DNA of 64,000 nucleotides from Bradyrhizobium sp. B124 (GTDB lineage: Bacteria; Pseudomonadota; Alphaproteobacteria; Rhizobiales; Xanthobacteraceae), in contig NZ_CP152413.1 in the NCBI RefSeq assembly GCF_038967635.1, positions 3,348,001 to 3,412,000 of the forward strand. The letters are read 5' to 3'. The notes under the pieces were generated by a model. The model did no database searches, was not told the origin of the DNA, and was given only the letters and a program-made list of their open reading frames with translations. A program made the position numbers and the translations under genes. Shown piece after piece: positions 7,935-17,293 of this stretch; position 1 is the first letter of the stretch; each line of letters opens with the position of its first letter.

Positions 7935-10067
7935 ATGGTCGACGTCACGGCGGGTCAGGGCACGGCAGGCAAGAGCGGATTGCCGAGCCTCGGCGAGATC
8001 GGCGACATCCTCAAGCGCGGCGATCTCGCGCTGGCGCTCGGCGTCCTCACCATCCTGGTGGTGCTGATCCTGCCGCTGCCCTCGATCGTGCTCGACCTGT
8101 TTTTGGCGGTCTCGATCACGATCTCGATCCTGATCCTGATGACCTCGCTATTCATCCAGGCGCCGCTGGAATTCTCGTCGTTTCCGACCATCCTGCTGAT
8201 CTCGACCATGATGCGGCTGTCGCTGAACATGGCCTCGACCCGGCTGATCCTGAGCCACGGCCACGAGGGCACGGCGGCTGCCGGCCACGTCATCGAGGCG
8301 TTCGGCAACTTCGTGATGGGCGGCAACTTCGTGATCGGCATCATCGTGTTCGCGATCCTGGTGATCGTGAACTTCGTGGTCATCACCAAGGGTTCGGGCC
8401 GTATCGCCGAAGTTGCGGCGCGCTTCCAATTGGACTCGATGCCCGGCAAGCAGATGGCGATCGACGCCGACCTGTCCGCCGGACTGATCGACGAGAAGGC
8501 CGCCAAGGAGCGCCGCAAGGCGCTGGAAGACGAGAGCGGCTTCTTCGGCGCGATGGACGGTGCCTCGAAATTCGTCCGCGGCGACGCCATCGCCGGCCTC
8601 CTGATCGTCGGCATCAACATCGTCGGCGGCATCATCATCGGCGTCGCCCAGCAGGGCCTCTCCTTCGGTGAAGCCGCACGCACCTACACCGTGCTGACGG
8701 TCGGCGACGGCCTCGTCACCCAGGTGCCGGCGCTGATCGTCTCGACCGCAGCCGGCCTCCTGGTCTCCAAGGCCGGCATCACCGGCGCCGCCGACAAGGC
8801 GCTGATGCGCCAGCTCTCCGGCTATCCGCAGGCGCTCGGCATGTCGGCCGGCGTCATGCTGGTGCTGGCGCTGCTGCCGGGCATTCCGACGCTGCCGTTC
8901 CTGGCGCTGGGCTCCGGCGCCGCGGCGCTGGCCTGGAACGCGCGCAAGAAGAAGCGGGTCGCCAACGCCGCCGAGGCCGCCGCCGCGGCCGCCCCCGCTG
9001 CAGCCGCGGCCGCCGCCGCTGCCGCCGCGGAAGAGCCGATCGCCGCCGCGCTGAAGATCGACGACCTCAAGATCGAGCTCGGCTACGCGCTGCTGCCGCT
9101 GGTCAACGGCCCCGACGGCACCGACCGCCTCACCGAGCAGATCAAGGCGCTGCGCCGCTCGCTCGCGATCGAGATGGGCTTCGTGATGCCGGCGGTGCGC
9201 ATCCTCGACAATGTGCAGCTCGAGGCCAACAGCTACGTCATCAAGATCAAGGAAGTCGACGCCGGCACCGGCAAGATCTGGCCGAGCCAGTTCATGGTCA
9301 TGGATCCCGCCGGCAACCAGGTACAGCTGCCGGGCATCCACACCATCGAACCGACCTTCGGCCTGCCGGCGACCTGGGTCGATGCCGGCCTGAAGGAAGA
9401 GGCTGCGCTGAAGGGCTACACCGTTGTCGACGCCGCGACCGTGCTGTCGACGCACCTGACCGAGCTGCTCAAGACCAACATGGCGGACTTGCTGTCCTAC
9501 GGCGAGGTGCAGAAGCTGTTGAAGGACCTGCCGAAGGAGCAGGGCGAGCTGATCAAGGACATCGTGCCGAGCCAGGTCACGGTGTCGGGCATCCAGCGCG
9601 TGCTGCAATTGCTGCTCGCCGAGCGGATTTCCATCCGCGACCTTTCCACCATCCTCGAGGGCATCGCCGACGCGCTGGCGTTCTCGCGCAATCCGGCCAC
9701 CATGGTCGAGCATGTCCGCGCCCGGCTGGCGCGCCAGATCTGCGCCCAGAACACCTCGCCGAACGGCTATCTGCCGCTGATCGCGCTGTCGGCGCGCTGG
9801 GAACAGGCGTTCGCCGAGTCGATCGTCGGCCAAGGCGACGACCGCAGCCTGGCGATGCAGCCTTCGAAGCTGTCGGAATTCATGACCGCCGTGCGCAACG
9901 CCTTCGAGCAGGCGGCGCGCGAGGGCGAGGCGCCGGTGCTGGTGACGTCGGCCGCGATCCGGCCGTTCGTTCGCTCACTGGTGGAGCGGTTCCGCTCGCA
10001 GACCACCGTCTTGTCGCAGGCCGAGATCCATCCGCGAGCCCGGCTGAAGACCGTCGGCAGCGTGTAG
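7935..10067 (+). CDS. flhA: flagellar export gate protein FlhA
   Basis: A 710-residue core component of the flagellar type III export apparatus, which docks chaperone-substrate complexes and forms the export gate. About eight membrane segments fill residues 25-340. The FHIPEP-type signature MMRLSLNMASTRLILSHG is present. The cytoplasmic domain starts near residue 350 and ends RARLKTVGSV. Between them is an unusually long alanine linker (about residues 348-372, almost all Ala). ATG 7935 with a GGGGGAGAG stretch upstream gives the usual family length. An in-frame GTG at 7833 would add 34 low-complexity residues and cannot be excluded. The TAG stop abuts a dispersed repeat. Confidence 0.95.
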   Translation: MVDVTAGQGTAGKSGLPSLGEIGDILKRGDLALALGVLTILVVLILPLPSIVLDLFLAVSITISILILMTSLFIQAPLEFSSFPTILLISTMMRLSLNMASTRLILSHGHEGTAAAGHVIEAFGNFVMGGNFVIGIIVFAILVIVNFVVITKGSGRIAEVAARFQLDSMPGKQMAIDADLSAGLIDEKAAKERRKALEDESGFFGAMDGASKFVRGDAIAGLLIVGINIVGGIIIGVAQQGLSFGEAARTYTVLTVGDGLVTQVPALIVSTAAGLLVSKAGITGAADKALMRQLSGYPQALGMSAGVMLVLALLPGIPTLPFLALGSGAAALAWNARKKKRVANAAEAAAAAAPAAAAAAAAAAAEEPIAAALKIDDLKIELGYALLPLVNGPDGTDRLTEQIKALRRSLAIEMGFVMPAVRILDNVQLEANSYVIKIKEVDAGTGKIWPSQFMVMDPAGNQVQLPGIHTIEPTFGLPATWVDAGLKEEAALKGYTVVDAATVLSTHLTELLKTNMADLLSYGEVQKLLKDLPKEQGELIKDIVPSQVTVSGIQRVLQLLLAERISIRDLSTILEGIADALAFSRNPATMVEHVRARLARQICAQNTSPNGYLPLIALSARWEQAFAESIVGQGDDRSLAMQPSKLSEFMTAVRNAFEQAAREGEAPVLVTSAAIRPFVRSLVERFRSQTTVLSQAEIHPRARLKTVGSV

Positions 10068-10152
10068 AGCTTCTTGTTTGGACGCGTTTTCTTCACGCGA
10101 ACCGGCGTCCATCCCGCATCGAGTGCGGGACAGGCTTCGCTCGAAAACGCTG
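10065..10152 (+). repeat. TAGAGC-type dispersed repeat, copy A
   Basis: Begins with the flhA stop codon (TAGAGC) and contains GACGCGTTTTCTTCACGCGA followed later by TTCGCTCGAAAACGCT. Related copies lie at 44634-44736 and 55693-55796. GACGCG/CGCG and GTTTTC/GAAAAC segments can pair. Confidence 0.75.
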
Positions 10153-10473
10153 TAGCCGTCGCAAATCATTTGCGTTTTCGCCTGTGCTTTCTCGCCACAG
10201 GCAACTGATTTATGTGGAACAGTCCGGAACGGTCCTATCTGGGGTAACATGATCCGGCTTCCGAGCAAGTTACTGATATTACATCCAGTTAATGTGGATT
10301 TTGGGGCCGGAGACGGTTTTTGATCGCGCCCGATCACGTCTCATCACGCCCTTGTGATGGCCTCTAGGGAACGGAATCGGCAAATCCTACGTTGGTGGGG
10401 CACGAGACGTTGAACCGGGCAGAAGACCAAACCGACAGATTTACTGAGAGCAGGAAGGCGGCAGGAGACTTCC
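10153..10473. other. intergenic stretch without recognised gene
   Basis: I see no convincing ORF or structured RNA between the flhA repeat and the next small gene. It presumably contains the promoter of the small membrane protein gene at 10474. Confidence 0.4.
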
Positions 10474-10674
10474 ATGAACCACTCGATCTACAGCGCTGAT
10501 CGTACGACGCACCTGAAGATTGTGGTCGTGGCCTTGGTCGCCGGTATTCTGGTCGCTGGTTTCGGCATCACCGCGCACAATTCGTCGGACGAGGGTTACA
10601 CACAGACGGCACGTGTCATGAAGGCCGGCAAGCCGGTCGCGATCACGAGCACGAGCAACTCGCTGGTCCGCTAA
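10474..10674 (+). CDS. small single-span membrane protein
   Basis: A 66-residue protein with one central membrane helix (IVVVALVAGILVAGFGITA, residues 16-34), a short polar N-terminus and a Thr/Ser/Lys-rich C-terminal tail. AGGAGA seven bases before the ATG supports translation. A strong intrinsic terminator follows about 100 bp downstream, consistent with a monocistronic transcript. Short proteins of this layout are common in Bradyrhizobium. Function unknown. Confidence 0.75.
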   Translation: MNHSIYSADRTTHLKIVVVALVAGILVAGFGITAHNSSDEGYTQTARVMKAGKPVAITSTSNSLVR

Positions 10675-10770
10675 CAGGAGAGTTTCACGAATTCACGTAG
10701 TGTTCTTTACAGCCCCCCAAAGTCGCTGCGTGGATATTTAAGACCCCCAACTACCCCCAAGTTGACTATC

Positions 10771-10804
10771 GAAAACGCCCGCTCCCCACGGGCGTTTTCT
10801 TTTT
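10771..10804 (+). terminator. Rho-independent terminator
   Basis: A perfect 11-bp stem (GAAAACGCCCG / CGGGCGTTTTC) with a 7-nt loop, followed by five T residues. It ends the transcript of the 66-residue membrane protein. Confidence 0.9.
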
Positions 10805-10856
10805 GTGCGGATGGGGCAGCTCAACTGCGCAGGTGACAGGTGGCGCACACTTGCCA

Positions 10857-10945
10857 CGTCATTGCGAGCGAAGCGAAGCAATCCACTGTCACCGCTTGTA
10901 CGGAAAGATGGATTGCTTCGTCGCTATCGCTCCTCGCAATGACGG
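10857..10945. repeat. inverted dispersed repeat (GCGAAGC type)
   Basis: Left arm CATTGCGAGCGAAGCGAAGC runs on to CAATCCA; the right arm begins TGGATTGCTTCG and ends CTCCTCGCAATG. The arms are near-complements separated by about 25 bp, giving a long imperfect hairpin. This matches a repeat type widespread in Bradyrhizobium and Rhodopseudomonas intergenic DNA. Confidence 0.7.
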
Positions 10946-10970
10946 AACCGTTCGCGATGTCCACGCGGGT

Positions 10971-11945
10971 TTATCGCGTCGAACCCGACGCAGGCGGCAC
11001 GGTCTCGATCAGCTTGCCGGTGAAGATTGGCGCCGAAGTCGGCTGGCCATTCGGCGAACCGCCGGCCTGCTCGACCGTCACCGCGTAGGTGGCGCCGTTG
11101 ATCACGTCGGGATCGTAGCCCGACAGCACCGGGCGCGCGGTGAAATCATCGGCGCCGATCACGCCGAGCGAGCGCGGCTGCGGCAGCCTGTCGGAGATCA
11201 ACCAGAGCTCAAAGCTCTTGCCGGGCTCGGACGGAGCGCCGACCTTGCGCACGGTGAAGTTCTTGGTCGCGCCGTCGATGGTCATGATGAAGGCCGGCCC
11301 GCCATTCTGTCCCTGCAGCAGCGCGACATACTGCGCCGACGGCGCGAGCGCCGGCGCCGGCGTCTTCACTTCGACGGTCTGGATGCGCGGCTTCGGACGG
11401 ATCGCATTCGGCAACGCGTCGGGCCGGTAGATCTGCAGGCCGAGCGTGACCAGCAGCGCGGCCGCGATCGCGGTCGCCGCCGACGCGATGCCGCGCCAGC
11501 GCTTCACGCGGCCCGCAAGCGCGATCATGTTGGTGCTGTCGTTGACGCCAAAACGTGGCTGGATTGGTGGCCGCCGAATCTCGGCCGGCTGTGGGATTTC
11601 TGATGGCTGAGCAGGCTCCGGATCGAACGCCGAGCCGAAACCAGGATCGTCGGTGATCGGCGGCGGCGTCACCGTCGCGGTCGGCGTCTCGGGCAAGACC
11701 AGCGGCGCCTGCGGCGCGCCGGCATGGCCGATCGCCGCCTTGATGTTTTCCCAGACCACCGGGCGCGGCTCGACCAGGCCGACCATCTGGTTCAGCGGCC
11801 CGAGCCTGAACTCCCAGGCTTGCACGAGCGCGGCGAACTCGGTGTCCACGGCCATCATGGTCTCGACCTGCGTGCGCTCGTCGGCATCGAGCGTACCGAG
11901 CGCATATTCCGCGGCGAGCGCGATATGGTCTTCGCTATAGGCCAT
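10971..11945 (-). CDS. anti-sigma factor, RskA/ChrR-like
   Basis: A 324-residue single-span membrane anti-sigma factor. The N-terminal cytoplasmic domain (residues 1-80: YSEDHIALAAEYALGTLDADE, then AWEFRLGPLNQMVGLVEPR, VWENIKAAIG) is the RskA-type sigma-binding domain. A proline-rich linker is followed by one membrane segment (GIASAATAIAAALLVTLGLQIY, about 150-172) and an extracytoplasmic RskA C-terminal domain (FELWLISDRLPQPRSLGVIG). It lies immediately downstream of the ECF sigma gene, so they almost certainly form a regulatory pair. ATG 11945 is taken as start; a TTG directly beyond the sigma stop would add one residue. No zinc-binding HxxxCxxC motif is seen. Confidence 0.9.
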   Translation of the reverse strand: MAYSEDHIALAAEYALGTLDADERTQVETMMAVDTEFAALVQAWEFRLGPLNQMVGLVEPRPVVWENIKAAIGHAGAPQAPLVLPETPTATVTPPPITDDPGFGSAFDPEPAQPSEIPQPAEIRRPPIQPRFGVNDSTNMIALAGRVKRWRGIASAATAIAAALLVTLGLQIYRPDALPNAIRPKPRIQTVEVKTPAPALAPSAQYVALLQGQNGGPAFIMTIDGATKNFTVRKVGAPSEPGKSFELWLISDRLPQPRSLGVIGADDFTARPVLSGYDPDVINGATYAVTVEQAGGSPNGQPTSAPIFTGKLIETVPPASGSTR

Positions 11946-11948
11946 CAA

Positions 11949-12494
11949 TCAGAGTCCAAGACACTCCCGGATATCCATCAGGCTGCGGCGCAGCCAGGTC
12001 TTCACCGTGTTCACCGGTGTCTCGAACTTTGCGGCGAGCTGCTCGCGGCTCCAGCCGTTGTAATAGGCGAGCAGCACGAGCTTCTGACGATCGGGCTCCA
12101 GACGACCGACGCACTCCAGCAACCGCTTCAACTCTTCCGTCATTTCCCGTCGCGCCAGCGGATCGGGCGAGTCGGCGGCGACTTCCATCGCCGCAGGCTC
12201 ATCTTCCAGCGAGGACTCGCCTCGCTTGCGCACGACATCGATGGCCCGGTTGCGCGCGATCGACGCCATCCACGTGATCGGGGACGACAGGGCCGGGTTG
12301 AACTGCCCGGCGCTGTTCCAGATCTTGACGTAAGCCTCCTGAATGACCTCCTCGGCGAGGTCCTGACGCCGCAAGATACGGAGCACGACGCCAAAGAGTT
12401 TCGAGCGGGTCGCGGCGTACAGCCGCTCAAAGGCGGCCTCATCCCCCTTCGCGACGGCGGCGATCAGCCAGACGAGCTCAGCCGGCGTCAGCAT
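11949..12494 (-). CDS. ECF sigma factor (SigK-like)
   Basis: A 181-residue extracytoplasmic-function sigma-70 factor with region 2 (LYAATRSKLFGVVLRILRRQDLAEEVIQEAYVKIW, about 24-60, and ITWMASIARNRAIDVVRK) and region 4 (LEPDRQKLVLLAYYNGWSREQLAAKFETPVNTVKTWLRRSL, the helix-turn-helix). It directs RNA polymerase to stress promoters once released by its anti-sigma factor. The downstream RskA-like gene is two bases or less away. The signal and regulon cannot be read from this window. Confidence 0.93.
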   Translation of the reverse strand: MLTPAELVWLIAAVAKGDEAAFERLYAATRSKLFGVVLRILRRQDLAEEVIQEAYVKIWNSAGQFNPALSSPITWMASIARNRAIDVVRKRGESSLEDEPAAMEVAADSPDPLARREMTEELKRLLECVGRLEPDRQKLVLLAYYNGWSREQLAAKFETPVNTVKTWLRRSLMDIRECLGL

Positions 12495-12642
12495 TCAGGG
12501 CCCTCCAAGCCTGCATCCCCCAATCGCCCCTTTGCCACCGCGCCGCCGATCATCATCTGGTCCGCACCGGTGGTAGCATATTTTGGGACAGCACGATCCG
12601 CCAAGTGGCCGACGAGAGGCCTGCTTGTGGACAGCGCCCAGC

Positions 12643-12670
12643 AAAAAGCCCGGGCGATCGGCCCGGGCTC
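12643..12670 (-). terminator. fliI-fliJ operon terminator
   Basis: A perfect 9-bp stem (AGCCCGGGC / GCCCGGGCT) with a 5-nt loop. Read on the minus strand it is followed by TTTTT. It lies about 30 bp after the fliJ stop. Confidence 0.85.
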
Positions 12671-12699
12671 TCAAGATGGTCAGCGGAGGGAGCGAGGTA

Positions 12700-13119
12700 T
12701 CAGGCGATGACGCCGAGCCGGGCCCGCATCAGGCCGATCGAATCCATGTCGGCTTGCTCGCGAGCGCTCTCCTCCGCGCGTTCGCGCGCCTGGTCGCGCT
12801 CGTCAAGCAGCTCGACCTTCTTCAGCTCCTCGAAGGCTTCCGACAGCAGCGCCTTGGCGTCGTCGAGCTGGGCACGCAGCTCGTCGGCCGAACGGGTCAG
12901 GTTCTCGCGGCGCTGGATCGCGGCCTTGGCGTAGGTGGGATAGGCGAAATGCGAGGGATCATTGATCCCGGCGCGCTCCTGCTCGGTCTGGATCTCGCGC
13001 TCGAGCTCGACGGACATGCGCTGGAAATCGGCGATCATGCCTTCGATCTGGGTAACCCGACGGCGCTTTTCATCGACCTGAAACTTCTTCAGGCGGATCA
13101 GCGTTTCACGTGACTTCAT
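12700..13119 (-). CDS. fliJ: flagellar export protein FliJ
   Basis: A 139-residue, highly charged coiled-coil protein (residues 5-125: RLKKFQVDEKRRRVTQIEGM, QRRENLTRSADELRAQLDDA, LDERDQARERAEESARE). FliJ is the central stalk of the FliH-FliI ATPase complex of the flagellar exporter and escorts chaperones. It lies 108 bp downstream of fliI on the same strand, the usual order, and is followed by a strong terminator. Identification rests on size, coiled-coil character and position, as FliJ sequences diverge strongly. Confidence 0.85.
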   Translation of the reverse strand: MKSRETLIRLKKFQVDEKRRRVTQIEGMIADFQRMSVELEREIQTEQERAGINDPSHFAYPTYAKAAIQRRENLTRSADELRAQLDDAKALLSEAFEELKKVELLDERDQARERAEESAREQADMDSIGLMRARLGVIA

Positions 13120-13227
13120 CGACTCATACTCCCCAGAAGTCCCAATTCTGAACGCGGGACAGAACCGGCTCCCCCCTGGGCCCCGCCGGCATAGCTATGG
13201 TGTGCCGGGGATGATGGCCTGACAAAG

Positions 13228-14553
13228 TTAGCGTTCCGTTTCCAAACCCGACAGGATTTGAGCGAGTTGCCGGTAGCCGTCGCCGAGGCTGGTCGCCTCG
13301 TCCTTGGCCTGGCGCAGGAAGCTCTCCAAGGGCTCATGCAGCCGGATCGCCTCGTCGACCTCGGGGCTGGAACCCGGCCGGTAGGCACCGAGCCGGATCA
13401 GTTCCTCCATGTCGGCATAGGTCGCCATCACCTGCCGCGCCTTGTTGATAAAAGGCAGGAAGTCGGGGTCGGCGGACCGCGGCATGGTGCGCGAGACCGA
13501 CTTGAGGATGTTGACCGCGGGATAGCGGCCGCGCTCGGCGATCGTCCGCTGCATCACAATATGGCCGTCGAGGATGCCGCGCACCGCGTCCGCGATCGGC
13601 TCATTGTGATCGTCGCCGTCGACCAGCACGGTGAAGATCGCGGTGATGGTGCCGACGCCGGTGCCCGGCCCTGCCCGCTCCAGCAGCTTCGGCAATTCGG
13701 TGAACACCGTCGGCGTGTAGCCCTTGGCGGTCGGCGGCTCGCCGGCCGAGAGGCCGATCTCGCGCTGCGCCATCGCAAAGCGCGTCACCGAGTCCATCAG
13801 GCACAGCACGTCCTGGTCCTCGTCGCGGAAATACTCGGCGATCGCGAGCGTCAGATACGCCGCCTGGCGCCGCATTAGCGCCGGCTCGTCCGAGGTGGCG
13901 ACCACCACGACCGAGCGCGCCAGCCCCTCCTCGCCGAGATCCTCCTGGAGGAATTCCTGTACCTCACGGCCGCGTTCGCCGATCAGCCCGATCACCGAGA
14001 TCGCGGCATCGACATTGCGCGCCAGCATCGACAGCAGCACCGACTTGCCGACGCCGGAGCCGGCGAAGATGCCCAGCCGCTGGCCGCGGCAGCAGGTCAG
14101 GAAAGTATTGAGGCCGCGCACGCCGAGATCGAGGGGCGGACCAACCCGCTTGCGTGAATGTGCCGGCGGCGGCGAGTTGCGGTAGGACATCGGCGAGGCG
14201 CCCTGTTGCAGCGGCCCCTTGCCGTCGATCGGTTCGCCCATCGCGTTGACGACGCGGCCGAGCCAGGCCGGCGACGGCCGCACTTGACTCGCCGCATTGG
14301 CGATCACGGCGCGGCAGCCGCGCCTGACGCCCTCGAGCCCGCCGAACGGCATCACCACCGCGTTCTCGCCGGAGAAGCCGATCACCTCGGCCGGGATGAA
14401 GCGGCCGGCGCCGACGTCGATCACGATGCGGGCGCCGACCGACATCGCGTGAATGGGGCCGGCGATCTCGACCATGAGCCCGCGGACGCCGACCACACGG
14501 CCATAAATATTGACGCCGTCGATGTCCCCGATCTGCTCCGCGAGCGCCTTCAT
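13228..14553 (-). CDS. fliI: flagellum-specific ATPase FliI
   Basis: A 441-residue hexameric ATPase of the flagellar type III export system, related to F1-ATPase beta. The Walker A motif [20 protein letters not shown] lies near residues 165-185; the Walker B region is [20 protein letters not shown], followed by the family segment [17 protein letters not shown]. The start is the ATG at 14553 ([13 protein letters not shown]), preceded by AAGG eight bases upstream; an in-frame TTG at 14577 is less likely. The operon continues with fliJ. It is divergent from ctrA across 367 bp. Confidence 0.95.
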   Translation of the reverse strand: MKALAEQIGDIDGVNIYGRVVGVRGLMVEIAGPIHAMSVGARIVIDVGAGRFIPAEVIGFSGENAVVMPFGGLEGVRRGCRAVIANAASQVRPSPAWLGRVVNAMGEPIDGKGPLQQGASPMSYRNSPPPAHSRKRVGPPLDLGVRGLNTFLTCCRGQRLGIFAGSGVGKSVLLSMLARNVDAAISVIGLIGERGREVQEFLQEDLGEEGLARSVVVVATSDEPALMRRQAAYLTLAIAEYFRDEDQDVLCLMDSVTRFAMAQREIGLSAGEPPTAKGYTPTVFTELPKLLERAGPGTGVGTITAIFTVLVDGDDHNEPIADAVRGILDGHIVMQRTIAERGRYPAVNILKSVSRTMPRSADPDFLPFINKARQVMATYADMEELIRLGAYRPGSSPEVDEAIRLHEPLESFLRQAKDEATSLGDGYRQLAQILSGLETER

Positions 14554-14920
14554 TGCGAAAACCTTAAGTTTCGGCAATTTTGCGCCGGCCGCTTAACTTC
14601 GTGTTTACCCGCATCATTAATCATTGCGTCACTGTCTTTGGTGACTGAGGTCGCTCGCCCATCAGAAGAAGGGCGAGTCGCGAGAGTCGGTTAGGCCCGG
14701 CTCTTAATGTGGAAACTGAACGAGCGCAGTTAGGAAAAGCTTCTTCTACGCAATATCTTAGGGCGATTCGACAAAAATTGCACGGTTAGAGCTTGCGTCG
14801 AGGAATCAGTTTTTGTTAACCATATCTCGTCAGGATCCGAATCAGTTGTTCAAAGGCGTTTTGTGAGTGCCGCAAGTGCGGCCGACCTGACGCCCGGAGC
14901 GGCGACTATAGGGGACTGGC
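14554..14920. promoter_or_regulatory. fliI/ctrA divergent promoter region
   Basis: This region holds three GANTC sites, the CcrM methyltransferase target, at 14765-14769, 14803-14807 and 14839-14843. It also has a TTAACC half-site at 14816-14821 and a TTAA-CTTCGTG-TTTAC pair near 14593-14608, close to fliI. In Caulobacter, GANTC methylation and CtrA boxes control ctrA promoters. The same control here is inference from site clustering. Confidence 0.55.
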
Positions 14921-15622
14921 ATGCGCGTTTTGCTGATTGAAGATGATAGCGCCGTCGCGCAGTCGATCGAATTGATGCTCAAATCCGAGAGTTTCAACGT
15001 CTACACGACGGATCTCGGTGAAGAAGGCGTCGATCTCGGCAAGCTTTACGACTACGACATCATCCTGCTCGACCTCAACCTGCCCGACATGTCCGGCTAC
15101 GACGTGCTCAAGCAGCTCCGGGTTTCGAAGATCAAGACTCCCATTCTGATCCTCTCCGGCCTCGCCGGCATCGAGGACAAGGTCAAGGGTCTCGGCGTCG
15201 GCGCCGACGACTACATGACCAAACCCTTCCACAAGGACGAGCTGGTCGCCCGCATCCACGCGATCGTGCGCCGCTCCAAGGGTCACGCCCAGTCGGTCAT
15301 CCAGACCGGCGATCTCGTGGTCAATCTGGACACCAAGACGGTCGAGGTCGGCGGTCAGCGCGTGCACCTCACCGGCAAGGAATACCAGATGCTGGAGCTG
15401 CTCTCGCTCCGCAAGGGCACCACGCTCACCAAGGAAATGTTCCTCAACCATCTCTACGGCGGCATGGATGAGCCGGAGCTGAAGATCATCGACGTCTTCA
15501 TCTGCAAGCTCCGCAAGAAGCTCGCCAACGCCTCCGAGGGCCGCAATTTCATCGAGACCGTGTGGGGCCGCGGCTACGTGCTGCGCGAGCCGCACGAGGC
15601 CGACGAACGCATTCCCGCCTGA
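14921..15622 (+). CDS. ctrA: cell-cycle response regulator CtrA
   Basis: A 233-residue OmpR-type response regulator. The receiver domain (1-120) has the acidic pair EDD, phospho-acceptor Asp in [20 protein letters not shown] (about residue 51), and the Thr/Ser and Lys sites ILSG and TKPF. The C-terminal winged helix (125-225) has the CtrA-specific [20 protein letters not shown] and [20 protein letters not shown]. CtrA is the master regulator of cell cycle, flagella and division in alphaproteobacteria and receives phosphate from CckA through ChpT, also encoded in this window. It has its own intrinsic terminator. Confidence 0.98.
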   Translation: MRVLLIEDDSAVAQSIELMLKSESFNVYTTDLGEEGVDLGKLYDYDIILLDLNLPDMSGYDVLKQLRVSKIKTPILILSGLAGIEDKVKGLGVGADDYMTKPFHKDELVARIHAIVRRSKGHAQSVIQTGDLVVNLDTKTVEVGGQRVHLTGKEYQMLELLSLRKGTTLTKEMFLNHLYGGMDEPELKIIDVFICKLRKKLANASEGRNFIETVWGRGYVLREPHEADERIPA

Positions 15623-15663
15623 CCTTCTGGCCCGCAGCGTTCCGACTTCGCTTTCGACTTGAG

Positions 15664-15694
15664 CCCCGCCGCAAATGGCGGGGTTTTTGTTTTT
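15664..15694 (+). terminator. ctrA terminator
   Basis: Stem CCCCGCC / GGCGGGG with a 6-nt loop, followed by TTTTTGTTTTT, about 40 bp after the ctrA stop. Confidence 0.9.
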
Positions 15695-15699
15695 AGGAC

Positions 15700-17283
15700 T
15701 TACGCCACCGGGATCGCGGTCAAAGCGGCGAGCAGATCCGCGCCCTTCGGAACACCGAGCCCGGTGCAGGCGCTCCAGCCCGGGCCGGCATCGTAGCCTT
15801 TGCCGCCGACGCGGTTGTTGCCCTGCACGACCGCACGGAATGCTCCGGGGTTGGAATAAAGCGCGGTGTTGAGAAAGCCTATCTGCTCGCCGCGCGCGGC
15901 GACAGCTATTGCGACCAGAGCGGCCCATAGCGGTGTCGCGGCGCTGGTCCCGCTCATCGCCATCGCCTGTCCGTTGACGATGATGCGGTAGCCCGGGCTT
16001 GCCGCGGCCGCGCAGGCGACGTCCGGAACGCCGCGCCTGATAGCGCCGTCGTTCTGCGATTTCGGCAGCGTCAAATGCGACTGATAGTCGGGGACGGGAA
16101 ACGCGTCGCTGATGCCGCCGCCGGTGCCGACCGCGCCGGCATTCCAGACCGCCTCCGCTGCGGCTGATCCATTGCCCGCGGCAGGCACGGGCTGGGTGCC
16201 GCCGCAACTCGTCGCATAGGGGCTCGAGGCGGGAAACCAGACATGAACCTTGCCGTCGGCCAGGCCGCTCGTCGCGAGCTGATCACCGGAGGCGAACAGC
16301 ACGCTGACACGCAGCCGCGCGGCATCGGCCAGCACGGCCTGCATCGCGTCGCGCCCCGGCCCGGTCCAGTATTTCTCGGCACTGCCCCAGCTGACGGAGA
16401 CCACCTGGGGCGCATGCTCTTCATCGAACACCGCTTGATGGATCGCGTCGGTCAGACCCGCGGCGGAGTTCTCGGCAAAGTAGACGACGATCTTGCTCTT
16501 CGGCAGCAGGCCGGCGAGCACCTGGAGATCGAGCGCGATCTCCTGATCGGCGACATCGTTAGTGCCGAAGCCGCCATTGCCGCTCGGCGGCACATTGACG
16601 ACAACCGGCGGCGGCCGGTTCATGCCGGCCACCGCCATGGCGAGATCGCTCGCGAGATAGCCGCCGCCGAGAGCGATGATGCCGACGCAGGTCGACGACA
16701 CGTCGCGATCGAGCGGAATGCCGTAGAGGGCCGCGATGTCGGTCGGCCACAGCCCGCTGCCGCTGCCCATGTCGGCCCGGGCCTGCGCAAGCGGCGTCCT
16801 GGTCCGCAGCGGCCGTTGATCGAAGCCGAGAATGGCGCGGGTCCATGGCGCGATCTCGGCCGGCACCGTCAGGCCGCCGACGCGCGCGCGAAACGTGCGC
16901 TCGCCGTCGCGGTAGGTGCGAAGCGTCGCGCCGAAGATCTCGGCCATCTGCCGCGCCGTGCCTTCCAGCTCGACCGTGCGCGCGACAGGATCGCTGCGGC
17001 CGACGGTCAAGCCCCGCTCTGCCGCCAGCCGCACCACGCGGGCGACGGCGCGGGCATGGCTGCGATGGCGCTGGGTCGCGAGCTGGTGCCGCGTGATCGG
17101 CAGGGAGAGCCGGGCGAGATCCCCGGCGCTGCCCGTCGGAAACTTGTCGGGGGTGCGCCGCTTCACATAGACCACGATGGGGATCCGCTCGTCGGGATCG
17201 ACATCGCCGACCAGCGTCGCACCGACAGGCGCGGCGCGGTTGCTGCCGGCAAGCGGAACTCTGCGCTCGCGCGCGCCGGCCAT
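15700..17283 (-). CDS. S53 family (sedolisin/kumamolisin-like) peptidase
   Basis: A 527-residue acid-active serine-carboxyl proteinase. An N-terminal pro-domain (about 20-170; RTPDKFPTGSAGDLARLSLP, ILGFDQRPLRTRT) precedes the catalytic domain. Catalytic Glu and Asp lie in DQEIALDLQVLAG, the oxyanion Asp in LFASGDQ, and the nucleophile Ser in AMSGTSAATPLWAAL. The C-terminal calcium site region is GGKGYDAGPGWSACTGLG. All expected catalytic residues are present. No classical signal peptide is visible after ATG 17283, although the frame is open upstream, so the secretion route is unclear. The start lies 10 bp after the stop of the upstream CxxCH protein, implying one transcript. Confidence 0.92.
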   Translation of the reverse strand: MAGARERRVPLAGSNRAAPVGATLVGDVDPDERIPIVVYVKRRTPDKFPTGSAGDLARLSLPITRHQLATQRHRSHARAVARVVRLAAERGLTVGRSDPVARTVELEGTARQMAEIFGATLRTYRDGERTFRARVGGLTVPAEIAPWTRAILGFDQRPLRTRTPLAQARADMGSGSGLWPTDIAALYGIPLDRDVSSTCVGIIALGGGYLASDLAMAVAGMNRPPPVVVNVPPSGNGGFGTNDVADQEIALDLQVLAGLLPKSKIVVYFAENSAAGLTDAIHQAVFDEEHAPQVVSVSWGSAEKYWTGPGRDAMQAVLADAARLRVSVLFASGDQLATSGLADGKVHVWFPASSPYATSCGGTQPVPAAGNGSAAAEAVWNAGAVGTGGGISDAFPVPDYQSHLTLPKSQNDGAIRRGVPDVACAAAASPGYRIIVNGQAMAMSGTSAATPLWAALVAIAVAARGEQIGFLNTALYSNPGAFRAVVQGNNRVGGKGYDAGPGWSACTGLGVPKGADLLAALTAIPVA

Positions 17284-17293
17284 CAGTGCGGTC

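Noticed and set aside
8148..9833. 561-codon minus-strand frame across flhA
   Set aside because: Antisense shadow of flhA, rich in Arg/His/Gly, with no domain.
10857..10945. CRISPR-like repeats
   Set aside because: Only two inverted arms, no regular spacer series; it is a palindromic dispersed repeat.
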